A stretch of DNA of 64,000 bases from Shewanella salipaludis (GCF_012911865.1 NZ_JAAXYH010000007.1:1-64000), one strand, 5' to 3'. Shown: positions 26,309 to 38,361, numbered from the stretch's first letter. The notes: generated by a model from the letters alone, not told the origin. A program made the numbers and translations.

Positions 26309-27823
26309 ATGTCACAACATAAACCTGCGACCCTGTTAGACGCACTGATCCCCATCCTGGCGCTGATTAGCATGTTGATCGCCTCAGTGTATCTCTTTTC
26401 ATCCGACAGCTCTTCGGGAGCCAACCAGATAGCCCTTATCCTGGCGGCCTGTATCGCGATCGTCATAGGGGTCAAGAATGGTTACTCCTGGGCCGAGATG
26501 GAGCAGGGCATAGTCCGCAGTATCGGGGTCGCGACCGGGGCCCTGTTGATCCTCTTCAGCGTCGGCTCTCTGATAGGGACCTGGATCCTCGCCGGCACTG
26601 TGCCCACCATGATCTATTACGGCATGCAGATCCTCAATCCGGATTATTTTTATGCCGCCTGTTGCTTGCTGTGCGCCGTGGTCGCCCTGAGTATCGGCAG
26701 CTCCTGGACAGTTGCCGGCACCCTGGGTATCGCCCTCATAGGCATTTCCCAGGCCATGGGACTGAATATCGAGATGACTGCCGGCGCCATCATAAGTGGG
26801 GCCTATTTCGGCGATAAGATGTCGCCCATGTCAGATACCACCAACTTGGCCCCTGCCGTTGCCGGAACAGATATCTTCAGTCATATCAAGCATATGACCT
26901 GGACAACCATCCCCAGCATACTGCTGGCGCTGCTGGGTTTCCTCTTCCTTGGCCTGCGTGGTTCGGCCCGTGAGGTGCAGACAGATCTCGACGTCACCCT
27001 GAGCCTGCTCGAGCAAAATTACCATCCGGGACCGGAGTTGCTGCTGCCCTTGTTGGTGGTATTGTTCCTGGCCTATAAGAAGATGCCGGCATTCCCGACC
27101 GTGATTCTGGGAACCCTGGCGGGGGCCGTTTGCGCCGTGCTATTCCAGTTCGACGGCATACTGAGCTTCGTCAACGACGACAGCCTGCTGCCGGCGGTCG
27201 CCTTGATCAAAGGCATTTGGATCGCCATGTTCGATGGCTACACGGCCAATACCGGCGACAAGGTGCTCGATAGCCTGCTGAGCCGGGGTGGCATGGGCAG
27301 CATGGTCAATACCGTCTGGTTGATCCTCTGCGCCATGGCCTTCGGCGGTGTAATGGAAGTGACAGGGCTGCTTGGGCGCATATTGAAGAGTATTCTCAAG
27401 CTGGTGACCGGCAGTGGCAGTCTTATCATCACCACCCTGGGCTGCTGCATAGGCGCCAACATCATCACAGCGGATCAGTTTATCGCCATAGTCTTGCCCG
27501 GGCGCATGTTGAAGCTCGAATATACCAAGCGTGGCCTGGCACCCGTCAATCTGAGCCGGGCGCTGGAAGATTCGGCCACCCTCACCAGTCCGCTGGTGCC
27601 CTGGAACACCTGTGGTGCCTACATGAGCAGCACCCTTGGGGTCGCAACCCTGGCGTATCTGCCCTTCGCCTTCTTCAACCTTATCTGCCCCCTGATCAGT
27701 GCCGCCTATGCTTATTTCAACATCAAGATAAAGATGTTGCCCGTGGGAGAGGCTGACGCCGAGCTTGTCATGGATAACGCCACCGAGGTCGATGGCCAAA
27801 GCAAGCGCGAGGCGCTGGCTTAA
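26309..27823 (+). CDS. nhaC: Na+/H+ antiporter NhaC family
   Basis: The 504-residue inner-membrane protein has about eleven to twelve hydrophobic segments. Family blocks include GAIISGAYFGDKMSPMSDTTNLAPA (about 168-192) and LVPWNTCGAYMSSTLGV (about 430-446). NhaC antiporters expel Na+ in exchange for protons, aiding pH and salt homeostasis; some relatives exchange organic acids. The start at 26309 is set by TAGGA upstream; earlier in-frame ATGs lack a ribosome site. A strong terminator follows. Confidence 0.87.
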   Translation: MSQHKPATLLDALIPILALISMLIASVYLFSSDSSSGANQIALILAACIAIVIGVKNGYSWAEMEQGIVRSIGVATGALLILFSVGSLIGTWILAGTVPTMIYYGMQILNPDYFYAACCLLCAVVALSIGSSWTVAGTLGIALIGISQAMGLNIEMTAGAIISGAYFGDKMSPMSDTTNLAPAVAGTDIFSHIKHMTWTTIPSILLALLGFLFLGLRGSAREVQTDLDVTLSLLEQNYHPGPELLLPLLVVLFLAYKKMPAFPTVILGTLAGAVCAVLFQFDGILSFVNDDSLLPAVALIKGIWIAMFDGYTANTGDKVLDSLLSRGGMGSMVNTVWLILCAMAFGGVMEVTGLLGRILKSILKLVTGSGSLIITTLGCCIGANIITADQFIAIVLPGRMLKLEYTKRGLAPVNLSRALEDSATLTSPLVPWNTCGAYMSSTLGVATLAYLPFAFFNLICPLISAAYAYFNIKIKMLPVGEADAELVMDNATEVDGQSKREALA

Positions 27824-27849
27824 ACCTTGGCTTGATATGCTATCCGACA

Positions 27850-27879
27850 AGAGGGCCAGCTAAGCTGGCCCTCTTTTTG
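27850..27879. terminator. Terminator after nhaC
   Basis: AGAGGGCCAGC pairs with GCTGGCCCTCT around TAA, followed by TTTT. It lies between convergent genes. Confidence 0.9.
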
Positions 27880-27911
27880 TGTGCGTGTGTTTGCGTTTGT
27901 GGGTCAAGCCC

Positions 27912-29240
27912 TTAGCCCAGTCTGTCCTTCAGCCAGCCGTAGTGATAATAGCCCCATTGCCCCAGGCGTCTGGCGCCGGCGAAGGGGAACTGTGGCAGCG
28001 GCTGACGATACAGAGGCAAGTCCGGCACCGCCTGGCCCGCAATTGTCTGTGCCAGGCGATAGGCGGCCTGGGCGCTGAAAGACACCCCGGCACCGCAATA
28101 ACCCAGGCTGTAAGCCACCCCCTGAGTGCCATATACATGGGGCATGTCATCCAATGCGGCGGCTATCCAGCCGGTCCAGTTATATTCCACCGCCTTGTGG
28201 GCCAACGCCGGGAAGCAGAGATCCAGCGCCTGTTTCAGCCTGGCACCATACTTGGGATTGGCGGCATCCTTGCCCCAGACGGCGCCGCGGCCGCCGAACA
28301 GCAGCCTGTTGTCCGGCAGCAGGCGGTAGTAGTACTTGAGAATGCGGGTGTCCATGGTCACCTGGTGGGTCTTGAAGCCTGAGGCCGCGAGCTCCTCTGC
28401 GGTTAAGGGCGCAGTGACTATCACATTGCTCAGTATCGGCAGGTATTTGTTGTCCAGCCGCGGGTTGAAGCGTTTTGGGGTATAGGCGTTGCCGGCACAG
28501 ACGACCCGCTTGGCCAGCAACTCGCCCGAGTCGGTTATCAGTCTGTGATTGCCCGGCTCTTCCAGCCATTCCAGCACACAGGAGCGCTCCGACAGGCCTA
28601 TGCCCTTGGCCAGCAGCAGTTCCTTGTAGCCCAGCAAGAGTTTCAGCGGATTGACTCCGAAACCATCCTTGAGGCGCAGGGCGCCATAGGCCTGGTGGTG
28701 ATCCATGTAATTGGCGCGAAAATCCGCGCCCGAGATAAACTCGGCATCGTCGCCGAAATGACTGGCGATGAAACCTGCTGCGGCCTCAAGTTGACCCAGG
28801 GCCTTGGCATTGTGGGCCACCTTGAGGTAGCCCTTCTCCTGCGGCTCACAGTCTATCTTGTTGCGGCCGATGAGGTCGTCCACCCTGGCGACCGCCTGGG
28901 TAAATTCCTGATAGATGCCCTTGGCGGTGGCGAGATCCCAGCGCTTGGCCATCTGGGCATAGCCCAGCCTGCCCGAGCCCTTGAGCACGAAGCCGGCGTT
29001 GCGGCCACTGGCGCCGAAGCCGACCTGATTGGCCTCCAGCACCCGACAGTCGAGGCTGAATTCTGTCGCCAGATAGTAGGCGGTCAACAGCCCGGTGAAA
29101 CCGCCCCCTATGATGGCGACATCACAGCTGTGGTTGCCGCTGAGTGCGGCCTGGGCGGGGGGCAAATCGACGCCGGATGCCCAGTAGGATTGAGGCCAAT
29201 CTTGCTGAGCCGGGTAAGCATTCACTAGGGGATCGTACAT
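27912..29240 (-). CDS. FAD-dependent amine oxidoreductase (DAO/PuuB-like)
   Basis: The 442-residue flavoprotein has an N-terminal dinucleotide-binding motif DVAIIGGGFTGLLTAYYLA (about 40-58), then GFGASGRNAGFV and a C-terminal GYCGAGVSFSAQAAYRLA block that contacts FAD. It belongs to the D-amino-acid oxidase/glycine oxidase group and resembles PuuB-type gamma-glutamyl-putrescine oxidases, but the substrate cannot be fixed. A second, closer PuuB-like gene lies at 58.8 kb beside puuR. The start at 29240 is chosen for the AAGGACC site. A GNAT gene lies upstream in the same direction. Confidence 0.8.
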   Translation of the reverse strand: MYDPLVNAYPAQQDWPQSYWASGVDLPPAQAALSGNHSCDVAIIGGGFTGLLTAYYLATEFSLDCRVLEANQVGFGASGRNAGFVLKGSGRLGYAQMAKRWDLATAKGIYQEFTQAVARVDDLIGRNKIDCEPQEKGYLKVAHNAKALGQLEAAAGFIASHFGDDAEFISGADFRANYMDHHQAYGALRLKDGFGVNPLKLLLGYKELLLAKGIGLSERSCVLEWLEEPGNHRLITDSGELLAKRVVCAGNAYTPKRFNPRLDNKYLPILSNVIVTAPLTAEELAASGFKTHQVTMDTRILKYYYRLLPDNRLLFGGRGAVWGKDAANPKYGARLKQALDLCFPALAHKAVEYNWTGWIAAALDDMPHVYGTQGVAYSLGYCGAGVSFSAQAAYRLAQTIAGQAVPDLPLYRQPLPQFPFAGARRLGQWGYYHYGWLKDRLG

Positions 29241-29311
29241 AGGGGTCCTTGCTTGGCGTTGTAGGTTGGAAAAGGTCGGGGAGCGTCTGGATAAGCCATG
29301 CAGGCTATTGC

Positions 29312-29878
29312 CTAGCGGCCGAATTCGAGCAACATTTCCACCGCGGTGCAGTGGCAATCGTCACCACAGCGAACACAGACATAATCCGGGTTATCCAGGG
29401 CCTGATTCCAGCGGCTGGGGTGTTCTTTGATCAAGCGCCCGCCGGCCTTGGTGAAGTAGCGCACCGCGGCGTTATTGGGGCTTTCCTTCCACAGTTGCGT
29501 CACGCCGGCCTCGGCCCCCTGAGACATTGCCGCCGCGATCGAGGCCGCCAGCAGGCGCCCCCCCAGGCCCTGACCGCGGGCCGCGGGTGCCAGGGTGTTG
29601 GACTTGAAATAACACACCCGCTCGGGCGCTATGCCCCATGATTCGGGGCTGCACCAGGGGTCCAATTGCCATTGTCCCGGCGCATAGGTGAGACGAAAAC
29701 CGATCAGCGCCTCATCATAGTCCCCGGTCGTGGCGACGAAGCTGGCGTTGACCCCATGCTTGATACCCTGATGGTATATCTTGTCGAGTTCGGCCAGTGT
29801 CATATAGCCGGCGCCGTGTACCAGTTCGCCCAGGGCTATGACCCGGTCGAAATCACCCGGGGAGAGGGGACGTATCAT
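29312..29878 (-). CDS. GNAT-family acetyltransferase
   Basis: A 188-residue soluble protein with a GNAT core: SNTLAPAARGQGLGGRLLAASI gives the acetyl-CoA-binding loop, followed by LWKESPNNAAVRYFTKAGGRL. An unusual cysteine/histidine-rich tail (CVRCGDDCHC) near the C-terminus could bind a metal; this is inference. The start at 29878 follows AGGCG, while the longer frame to 29920 has no ribosome site. It lies 71 bp upstream of the FAD oxidoreductase and is probably co-transcribed. Confidence 0.78.
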   Translation of the reverse strand: MIRPLSPGDFDRVIALGELVHGAGYMTLAELDKIYHQGIKHGVNASFVATTGDYDEALIGFRLTYAPGQWQLDPWCSPESWGIAPERVCYFKSNTLAPAARGQGLGGRLLAASIAAAMSQGAEAGVTQLWKESPNNAAVRYFTKAGGRLIKEHPSRWNQALDNPDYVCVRCGDDCHCTAVEMLLEFGR

Positions 29879-30008
29879 AAATTCGCCTGTTAATCTTATG
29901 TGTGAAAAAAGTTGCATCAATCCAGGTCAAGATAACATACACAGACAAACTAAAACCAGCGACGCCACGGGCTATTCTCCCTAAACAGTCGCTTTGGGAT
30001 ACAAAAAA

Positions 30009-30032
30009 TCAGGGCCTCGAATGAGGCCCTGA
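30009..30032 (-). terminator. Terminator of the aminopeptidase P gene
   Basis: TCAGGGCCTC and GAGGCCCTGA arms with a four-base loop; on the minus strand the hairpin is followed by TTTTTTG. Confidence 0.9.
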
Positions 30033-30066
30033 AGGGGGTGCCTGTGGCTCTGGCTTTCAACCGGCC

Positions 30067-31878
30067 TTAGATGGCCTGGGTCGCCCTTTCCAGCCAGGCC
30101 AGCTCGGCGCCCGTCATCAGCGGCGCCAGGGTCGCCAACACTCTGGCGTGGTAGTGGTTAAACCAGTCGATTTCTGTCTGGGTCAGCAATGCCTTGTCTA
30201 TCAGGCGCGCATCCATGGGGATCAGCGTCAGGGCGTCGAATTCATACATCTCCCGCTCGGCACCCGCGAGTGCCGCGCAGTGCTGAATGGCCACCAGGTT
30301 TTCCAGGCGGATGCCGAAGCCATCGGCGCGGTAGTAGCCAGGCTCGTTCGACACCACCATGCCTGGCAGCAGGGCGACGCCGTTGGTGTTCTTGCCTATG
30401 CGCTGCGGCCCCTCGTGGACATTGAGGAAGTGACCCACGCCATGGCCCGTGCCGTGATCATAGTCGAAGCCATGTTGCCACAGATATTGGCGGGCGAAGG
30501 CATCCAGCTGTTGGCCCGTGGTGCCCTTGGGAAAGCGTGCGCTATCCAGGGCTATGTGCCCCTTGAGCACCAGGGTGACCATCTTACGTTGCTCGGCGGT
30601 GACTTGGCCTATGGCCAAGGTGCGGGTCACGTCTGTGGTGCCGTCCAGATACTGGGCACCCGAGTCCACCAGATAGATGCTGTTCATCGTCATCCGCGCC
30701 GGGGTGCCATTGTTATGGTTGTAATGGCACATGGCGGCGTTGGCACCGACGGCCGAGATGGTATCGAAGCTGGGCTCGCGGTAGAGGGGATCTTGCAGGC
30801 GGAAGCTTTCCAGTTTGTCGGCCAGGGTGGCCTCGTCATGCATCTTCCCTGCGTCGACTTCGGCATCGAGCCAAGCGAGAAAACGGCTGACGGCCACCCC
30901 GTCACGCACGTGGCAGGCACGCATGCCGGCCAGCTCGGCGGCATTCTTCTGTGCCTTGGGCAGGGCGACGGGATCCAGACCCGCAACCAACTTGGCCCCG
31001 GCGGCGCGGGCCGTCAGTTGGGACCAGGCGTTGGCGGCGTTGGGATCGGCCAGCAGTTTCACGCCATCCAAGGCACTCAGTGCCGCCTCGAGCTCACTCT
31101 CGGCCTTGAAGTCCACCCCTGGACCCACATGGTCGAGTGTCCCCCTCGGCAGTTTATTCAAGTCGGTGAAGAGTGTCATGTCGCCGTTGGCACTGAGCAG
31201 GGCGGAACCCAAGATCACCGGCAGGCGCGGCACATCGCTGCCACGCAGATTCAGCAACCAGCAGAATGAATCCAATGCGGCTATCAGCGCCACTTCGGCG
31301 CCGGCTTTCGCTATGGCGGCGCCTATCTCGGTGCGCTTTTGCAGGCTGCTCTTGCCGGCGCCATCGGTGTCGAAGAGGATCGCCGGGGCCGTTGTGAGTT
31401 GCGGCCTGTCTTGCCAGTGGATATCTATCGGATTCTCAGCCAGGGACACCAGGCTCATGTCGGCCTTGGTCAGCTCGGCATCGGCTTGCTCGAACCAGGC
31501 CAGGGTATGCAGCCTGGCATCCACGCCTATCTTGCTGCCGGCGCCGAGGGTCTCGGTCAACCAGGGGATCTGCGGCACTTCGTGCAGGCTGAGGTAATCG
31601 AACTGGCTGGCATCGACCTGCTGGCGAACCTGTACCGTGTAGCGGCCATCGATGAAGATAGCCGCGCTGTCTTTCAATACTATGGCCATGCCGGCCGAGC
31701 CGCTGAAGCCTGTGGCCCAATGCAGGCGTTCGTTGCGCTCCGGCACATATTCGCCCAGGTATTCATCGGCGCGGGGAATGATGAAGGCGTCGAGATCGGC
31801 TTTGGCCATCTCGCTGCGAATGGCGGCCAGACGCGAGGCGATGGTTTGTGACATAGCTTGTGGCATAACTTGTGACAT
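30067..31878 (-). CDS. Aminopeptidase P (M24B), three-domain long form
   Basis: The 603-residue cytosolic metallopeptidase removes an N-terminal residue before proline. Two creatinase-like N-terminal domains precede the pita-bread catalytic domain. Visible ligands and neighbours: LVDSGAQYLDGTTDVTRT (two Asp), GHGVGHFLNVHEGP (His), VVSNEPGYY (Glu) and IRLENL (Glu). The long form matches bacterial relatives of eukaryotic cytosolic aminopeptidase P. The most likely start is 31878, where AGGAG lies upstream; in-frame ATGs at 31866 and 31854 arise from a 12-bp tandem repeat. An independent terminator lies 35 bp downstream. Confidence 0.92.
   Translation of the reverse strand: MSQVMPQAMSQTIASRLAAIRSEMAKADLDAFIIPRADEYLGEYVPERNERLHWATGFSGSAGMAIVLKDSAAIFIDGRYTVQVRQQVDASQFDYLSLHEVPQIPWLTETLGAGSKIGVDARLHTLAWFEQADAELTKADMSLVSLAENPIDIHWQDRPQLTTAPAILFDTDGAGKSSLQKRTEIGAAIAKAGAEVALIAALDSFCWLLNLRGSDVPRLPVILGSALLSANGDMTLFTDLNKLPRGTLDHVGPGVDFKAESELEAALSALDGVKLLADPNAANAWSQLTARAAGAKLVAGLDPVALPKAQKNAAELAGMRACHVRDGVAVSRFLAWLDAEVDAGKMHDEATLADKLESFRLQDPLYREPSFDTISAVGANAAMCHYNHNNGTPARMTMNSIYLVDSGAQYLDGTTDVTRTLAIGQVTAEQRKMVTLVLKGHIALDSARFPKGTTGQQLDAFARQYLWQHGFDYDHGTGHGVGHFLNVHEGPQRIGKNTNGVALLPGMVVSNEPGYYRADGFGIRLENLVAIQHCAALAGAEREMYEFDALTLIPMDARLIDKALLTQTEIDWFNHYHARVLATLAPLMTGAELAWLERATQAI
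31843..31878. repeat. 12-bp tandem repeat triplicating a start codon
   Basis: On the minus strand, three 12-base units of the form ATGYCACAARYY follow each other, encoding MSQV-MPQA-MSQT. Each unit offers an in-frame ATG for the aminopeptidase. Confidence 0.85.
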
Positions 31879-32232
31879 AGGGGAGAGGCTCCTGAGGTCG
31901 CTGGCTTTGGCCTGGGGCACGCCAGTAATTATGTTGGTCTCGCCGCCTGGCTCGATCGCTGCCCCAAAAGCAGCGCAGGGGATGCCTGACGGTAAAATGT
32001 GCCCCGATTATCGCAAGGCGCGGGCAAGTTAAGCAAGGCAAGGACGGATGAAAAAAATCGACGTTGGTCGCTTTTGCGTGCCGTCCCCGTCGACGCTCCT
32101 CTTTTATAGTCTATTCTCGCTGTTTTGTATACTGTATCCCAATTATCGTGCTAGAGTCATACACAGTGATTTTTAGCCGTTAAGACCCAGCGCCGGCGGC
32201 CGGCAGGGGATGGACATTCGAAGGAGGCAAGT
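31879..32232. other. Divergent promoter region between two M24 peptidases
   Basis: About 350 bp. The stretch 32130-32160 looks promoter-like but no operator was recognised. An excellent AAGGAGG ribosome site closes it on the right. Confidence 0.4.
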
Positions 32233-33462
32233 ATGACTTTAGGTGTAGGTGGTGCCGATGCGGCCCAGGAATTAGCCAGACTGGCGGATATGACGGCGGG
32301 CGTCGAAGCCATTTCCAGGGATGAGTTTGCCCGGCGGCTAACACGGGCCCAGGCCCTGATGCAGGCGCAGGGCATAGCCGCGATTTACCTCAATGCCGGC
32401 ACCAGTCTCTACTATTTCACCGGCACCCCTTGGTATGCCAGTGAGCGCATGGTGGGCGCCATCCTGCCCGCCCGGGGGGCGCTGGAGTACATAGCGCCGG
32501 CCTTCGAATTGGCTACCCTGGAAGGCTTCATGGAAATCAGCGGCCGGGTCAATACCTGGCACGAAGACGAGAGCCCCTATGTCCTGTTCGCCTCTGTGCT
32601 GCAACGCCTGGGCATAGGCTCGGCCATGAGCAACGTCAGGATAGGCATAGACGAAGCCACGGCCTTCTTCATCTTCGACGGCCTGCGTCAAGCCTGTCCG
32701 GGAGTCAGTTTTGTCGATGCCAAGCCCGTGATCTCAGGATGCCGTATGTTCAAGTCTGCGGCCGAGCTGGCGCTGTTGCAGAGGGCGAAGGATATGACGT
32801 TGGCGGTGCATAAGGCGGCGGCGCGCATCCTGAGAGTCGGGATCACCACCGCCGAGGTGGAAGCTTTCATCCACCAGGCCCATAAGGCGGTCGGGGCCCC
32901 TAAAGGGTCCTCTTTCTGCATAGTGCTGTTCGGCGAAGACAGCGCCTATCCCCATGGCGTCAAGTCGCCCAAGGCGCTGGAACTCAACGACATGGTATTG
33001 ATAGATACGGGTTGCCGCCTGCAGGGTTACAACTCGGATATTACCCGCACCTATGTGTTCGGTGAGCCGAATGAGCGTCAGCGGCAGCTATGGCAACTGG
33101 AGCAGGCGGCGCAATTGGCAGGCTTCGAAGCGGCCCGGATTGGCGCCAGCTGTGCCAGTGTCGATGCCGCGGCGCGCAGCGTGCTTGAGAACGCCGGTTT
33201 CGGTCCGGGTTACCGGGTGCCTGGCTTGCCCCACAGGACGGGGCATGGCGTGGGACTGGACATACATGAATGGCCCTATCTGGTGTTGAACGATGACACG
33301 CCACTGGCGCCCGGCATGTGTTTCAGCAATGAGCCCATGCTATGTGTGCCGGGGGAATTCGGGGTGCGCCATGAAGATCATTTCTATCTGACTGAGGATG
33401 GCCCGGTATGGTTTACCCGGCCGGCTCATTCGATCGACGATCCCTTCGGTTATCAGGCCTGA
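32233..33462 (+). CDS. Xaa-Pro peptidase-like M24 protein
   Basis: The 409-residue protein has a creatinase N-terminal domain (about 20-170) and an M24 catalytic domain. Ligand positions are all visible: IDTGCRLQGYNSDITRT (two Asp), TGHGVGLDIHE (His), FSNEPM (Glu) and VRHEDHF (Glu). It is shorter than and unlike the neighbouring aminopeptidase P, closer to PepQ/YpdF-type dipeptidases; exact specificity is open. No signal peptide. The start is supported by AAGGAGG at ideal spacing. It is divergent from the aminopeptidase P gene. Confidence 0.9.
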   Translation: MTLGVGGADAAQELARLADMTAGVEAISRDEFARRLTRAQALMQAQGIAAIYLNAGTSLYYFTGTPWYASERMVGAILPARGALEYIAPAFELATLEGFMEISGRVNTWHEDESPYVLFASVLQRLGIGSAMSNVRIGIDEATAFFIFDGLRQACPGVSFVDAKPVISGCRMFKSAAELALLQRAKDMTLAVHKAAARILRVGITTAEVEAFIHQAHKAVGAPKGSSFCIVLFGEDSAYPHGVKSPKALELNDMVLIDTGCRLQGYNSDITRTYVFGEPNERQRQLWQLEQAAQLAGFEAARIGASCASVDAAARSVLENAGFGPGYRVPGLPHRTGHGVGLDIHEWPYLVLNDDTPLAPGMCFSNEPMLCVPGEFGVRHEDHFYLTEDGPVWFTRPAHSIDDPFGYQA

Positions 33463-33654
33463 TAGACGCCTGCCGGCGCCGACCCGTTCCAGCCTGGGTC
33501 GGCGCCGCTTTAGCTGGCGCTTGCCGCTTAACGGCTTGTTTATCCAGGTGCTTATTGGCCGTCATCAGTCATTCGATTAAATGTTATGGCGTCCCGTAAA
33601 GTCTGCATTTTTTATCTTTACTATCAAAAACTTCGAACAAATGATAATAAAATG

Positions 33655-33684
33655 TTGCAAAGCCTTTGCGCTTGAGCCTATGCT
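33655..33684 (+). promoter_or_regulatory. Candidate sigma70 promoter of the chitinase operon
   Basis: TTGCAA (33655-33660), an 18-bp spacer and TATGCT (33679-33684). The start point would fall near 33691, inside the palindrome that follows. Confidence 0.5.
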
Positions 33685-33689
33685 TACAT

Positions 33690-33717
33690 CCGACAATGAC
33701 AACGTTGTCATTGTCGG
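33690..33717. promoter_or_regulatory. 28-bp perfect palindrome, NagR/LacI-type operator
   Basis: Left arm CCGACAATGACAAC (33690-33703) is exactly complementary to the right arm GTTGTCATTGTCGG, with no spacer and a central CG. The central CG is typical of LacI-family operators. The core AATGACAACGTTGTCATT agrees with what I remember of the Shewanella NagR (N-acetylglucosamine) motif. It overlaps the expected transcription start, so it would act as a repressor site. An early terminator is less likely because no T tract follows. Confidence 0.75.
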
Positions 33718-33731
33718 GAAAAAATAAGAAA

Positions 33732-33815
33732 AAGGGAAAGGCAAACCAATCTAAAGGTTGGGACGCAAAGCCTCCGGTCTAAGGGCAATGCCTAGGATAG
33801 CGGGGACACCGCAGG
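33732..33815 (+). ncRNA. Cyclic-di-GMP-I riboswitch (GEMM-I)
   Basis: The conserved GEMM-I core is directly readable: GGCAAACCA, then a stem capped by CTAAAGG, GGGACGCAAAGCCTCCGG, TCTAA, and AGCGGGGACACCGC. This matches the Vibrio cholerae Vc2 aptamer pattern nearly base for base in its conserved parts. It lies about 95 nt upstream of the GH18 chitinase start. GEMM-I riboswitches upstream of chitin-related genes are known in Vibrio (gbpA). Confidence 0.94.
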
Positions 33816-33873
33816 ATCTTTGTCATGTTTGTTGGTTGTCTGGCATCAGTTGTTTTCCTGTTCGCTTTGTTTG

Positions 33874-36501
<2,628 letters not shown>

Positions 36502-36532
36502 GCCTAGGGCTCCTTTTGTTCCATGAGTCCGG

Positions 36533-36564
36533 CAGCCGGTTCTCCATACCAGGAGAGCCGGCTG
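36533..36564 (+). promoter_or_regulatory. Intercistronic hairpin between chitinase genes
   Basis: CAGCCGG-TCTCC pairs with GGAGA-CCGGCTG across a short loop. There is no T tract, so it is more likely an mRNA-stability or processing stem than a terminator. It lies 19 bases before the GH19 start codon. Confidence 0.6.
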
Positions 36565-36582
36565 ACATACAAGGAGAGTAAG

Positions 36583-38283
36583 ATGAAATTATCGACAATA
36601 GCCGGCCTGACGGCGGGCCTGGCTTTGAGCTGCCAGTCTTTGGGCGGGCAAGCCCATGGCGCCGAAGCCGTGCATTTCAGCGCGGCCGAGATAGCGGCCA
36701 TAGAAGCCGGATTAACCGACTTTCCGCTGATGCGGGCGGTCAAGGCCTCGATAGCCACCCGCGACAATGCCGAGGTCGAGGCCGTGGTGCCCGGGCGGGC
36801 GGACAACCCTGCCAATGTTAAACGCATCGAAGCCATAGTCAGCAACGCCGACTTCGAGTATCTGTTTCCCGCCAGGGCGCCCGAGTACAGCTACCCTGGC
36901 CTGTTGCAGGCGGCGGCCAAGTTCCCGGCCCTGTGCAGCGACTACGACGATGGCCGCGACGCCGAGGCCATCTGCCGCAAGTCATTGGCCACCATGTTTG
37001 CCCACTTCGCCCAGGAAACCGGCGCCCACGACAAGTGGCGCAGCGAACCCGAATGGCGCCAGGGGCTGCATTGGGTGCGGGAGGTGGGCTGGACCGAGGC
37101 CTCCCGCGGCGGCTATAACATGGAGTGCAACCCAGGCAGCTGGCAGGCCGAGGCCTGGCCCTGCGGCACCTTCGCCAACGGCGAATACAAGAGCTACTTC
37201 GGCCGCGGTGCCAAGCAGCTGTCTTATAACTATAATTACGGGCCTTTCTCCGAGGCCATGTTCGGCACTGTACGCACCCTGCTCGACAGCCCCGAGCTGG
37301 TGGCCGACACCTGGCTGAACCTCGCCAGCGCCGTGTTCTTCTTCACCTATCCCCAGCCGCCCAAGCCGTCCATGCTGCATGTGATAGATGGCACCTGGCA
37401 GCCCAATGCCCAGGATATTCAGAGCGGTCTGCTGCCGGGATTCGGGGTGACGACCCAGATAATCAACGGCGGCATAGAATGCAACCAAGGGACGGAGAAG
37501 CCGCAGTCGCTCAATCGCATGAGCTATTATCTGGCCCATGCCCAGAACCTGGGGGTGCCGGTGGCGGCCGATGAAGTGCTTGGCTGCAAGGACATGAAGG
37601 CCTTCGCCGCCGGTGGTGCCGGTGCGATGAACATCTTCTGGGAGCAGGATTGGGCCTATATTCCCGGCAATCCCAACGGCGGCAAGAGTTACGCCTGTAA
37701 GCTGGTGGGTTACCAGACGCGTTACAGCGCTTTGAAGGCGGGCGACTATGGCCGCTGCGTGCAGCACTTCTTCCCCGAAGTGGTGATCGAGGATGACAGC
37801 GGCGGCGGTGCGAATCTGCCGCCCGTGGCCCTGATCCAGGGGCCGAGCACCGCCGATGCGGGGACGAGCCTGGTACTGTCGGCGCAGCAGTCGAGCGATC
37901 CCGAAGGCACTCCGTTGACTTACCTCTGGCAGCTGCCGGCGGGCGTCAGTGGCGACAGTCTGAGCCTGAGTCGCATCAGCCTCACTCTGCCTGCGTCCGA
38001 GCAAGATCTCACCCTGAGCATAGGCCTGAGGGTGACAGACGCCGCCGGTGCCAGTCACAGCACCATGCATTCACTGGCGCTCAGGGGCAGTGGTGGTGGG
38101 GACGGCGGCACTTATCCTGCCTATGTCGCCGGCACTCGGTACCTGGCCGGTGACAGGGTCAGCGCGATCGGTGGCAATTATGAGTGCAAGCCCTATCCCT
38201 ACTCGGGCTGGTGCAGCGCGGCCGCCTGGGCCTATGGACCGGGCACGGGTTCGGCCTGGCAGGACGCCTGGTTAAGGCTCTGA
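36583..38283 (+). CDS. Secreted GH19 chitinase with PKD-like and CBM modules
   Basis: The 566-residue protein has a signal peptide (to about residue 28), a GH19 catalytic domain (about 85-400) and C-terminal accessory modules. The catalytic region [11 protein letters not shown] holds the acid glutamate near residue 145; [17 protein letters not shown] is the other family hallmark. A PKD-like domain (about 412-505) and a C-terminal carbohydrate-binding module (about 513-566, [16 protein letters not shown]) complete it. GH19 (inverting) complements the upstream GH18 (retaining). The start at 36583 follows AAGGAGAG; the gene lies 81 bp after the GH18 gene and probably shares its promoter. Confidence 0.93.
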   Translation: MKLSTIAGLTAGLALSCQSLGGQAHGAEAVHFSAAEIAAIEAGLTDFPLMRAVKASIATRDNAEVEAVVPGRADNPANVKRIEAIVSNADFEYLFPARAPEYSYPGLLQAAAKFPALCSDYDDGRDAEAICRKSLATMFAHFAQETGAHDKWRSEPEWRQGLHWVREVGWTEASRGGYNMECNPGSWQAEAWPCGTFANGEYKSYFGRGAKQLSYNYNYGPFSEAMFGTVRTLLDSPELVADTWLNLASAVFFFTYPQPPKPSMLHVIDGTWQPNAQDIQSGLLPGFGVTTQIINGGIECNQGTEKPQSLNRMSYYLAHAQNLGVPVAADEVLGCKDMKAFAAGGAGAMNIFWEQDWAYIPGNPNGGKSYACKLVGYQTRYSALKAGDYGRCVQHFFPEVVIEDDSGGGANLPPVALIQGPSTADAGTSLVLSAQQSSDPEGTPLTYLWQLPAGVSGDSLSLSRISLTLPASEQDLTLSIGLRVTDAAGASHSTMHSLALRGSGGGDGGTYPAYVAGTRYLAGDRVSAIGGNYECKPYPYSGWCSAAAWAYGPGTGSAWQDAWLRL

Positions 38284-38303
38284 GGCCAAAAACAACCCAA
38301 AAA

Positions 38304-38329
38304 AATGAGGCAGCCATGGCTGCCTCATT
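38304..38329. terminator. Bidirectional terminator after the chitinase operon
   Basis: AATGAGGCAGCC and GGCTGCCTCATT form a perfect stem, with an A tract to the left and GTTT to the right, between convergent genes. Confidence 0.85.
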
Positions 38330-38361
38330 GTTTATGTCTCAAGTCCGGATAGCGGCGGAGA

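Noticed and set aside
30148..31269. A 373-codon ORF opposite aminopeptidase P
   Set aside because: Antisense shadow; the minus-strand protein carries all M24 metal ligands.
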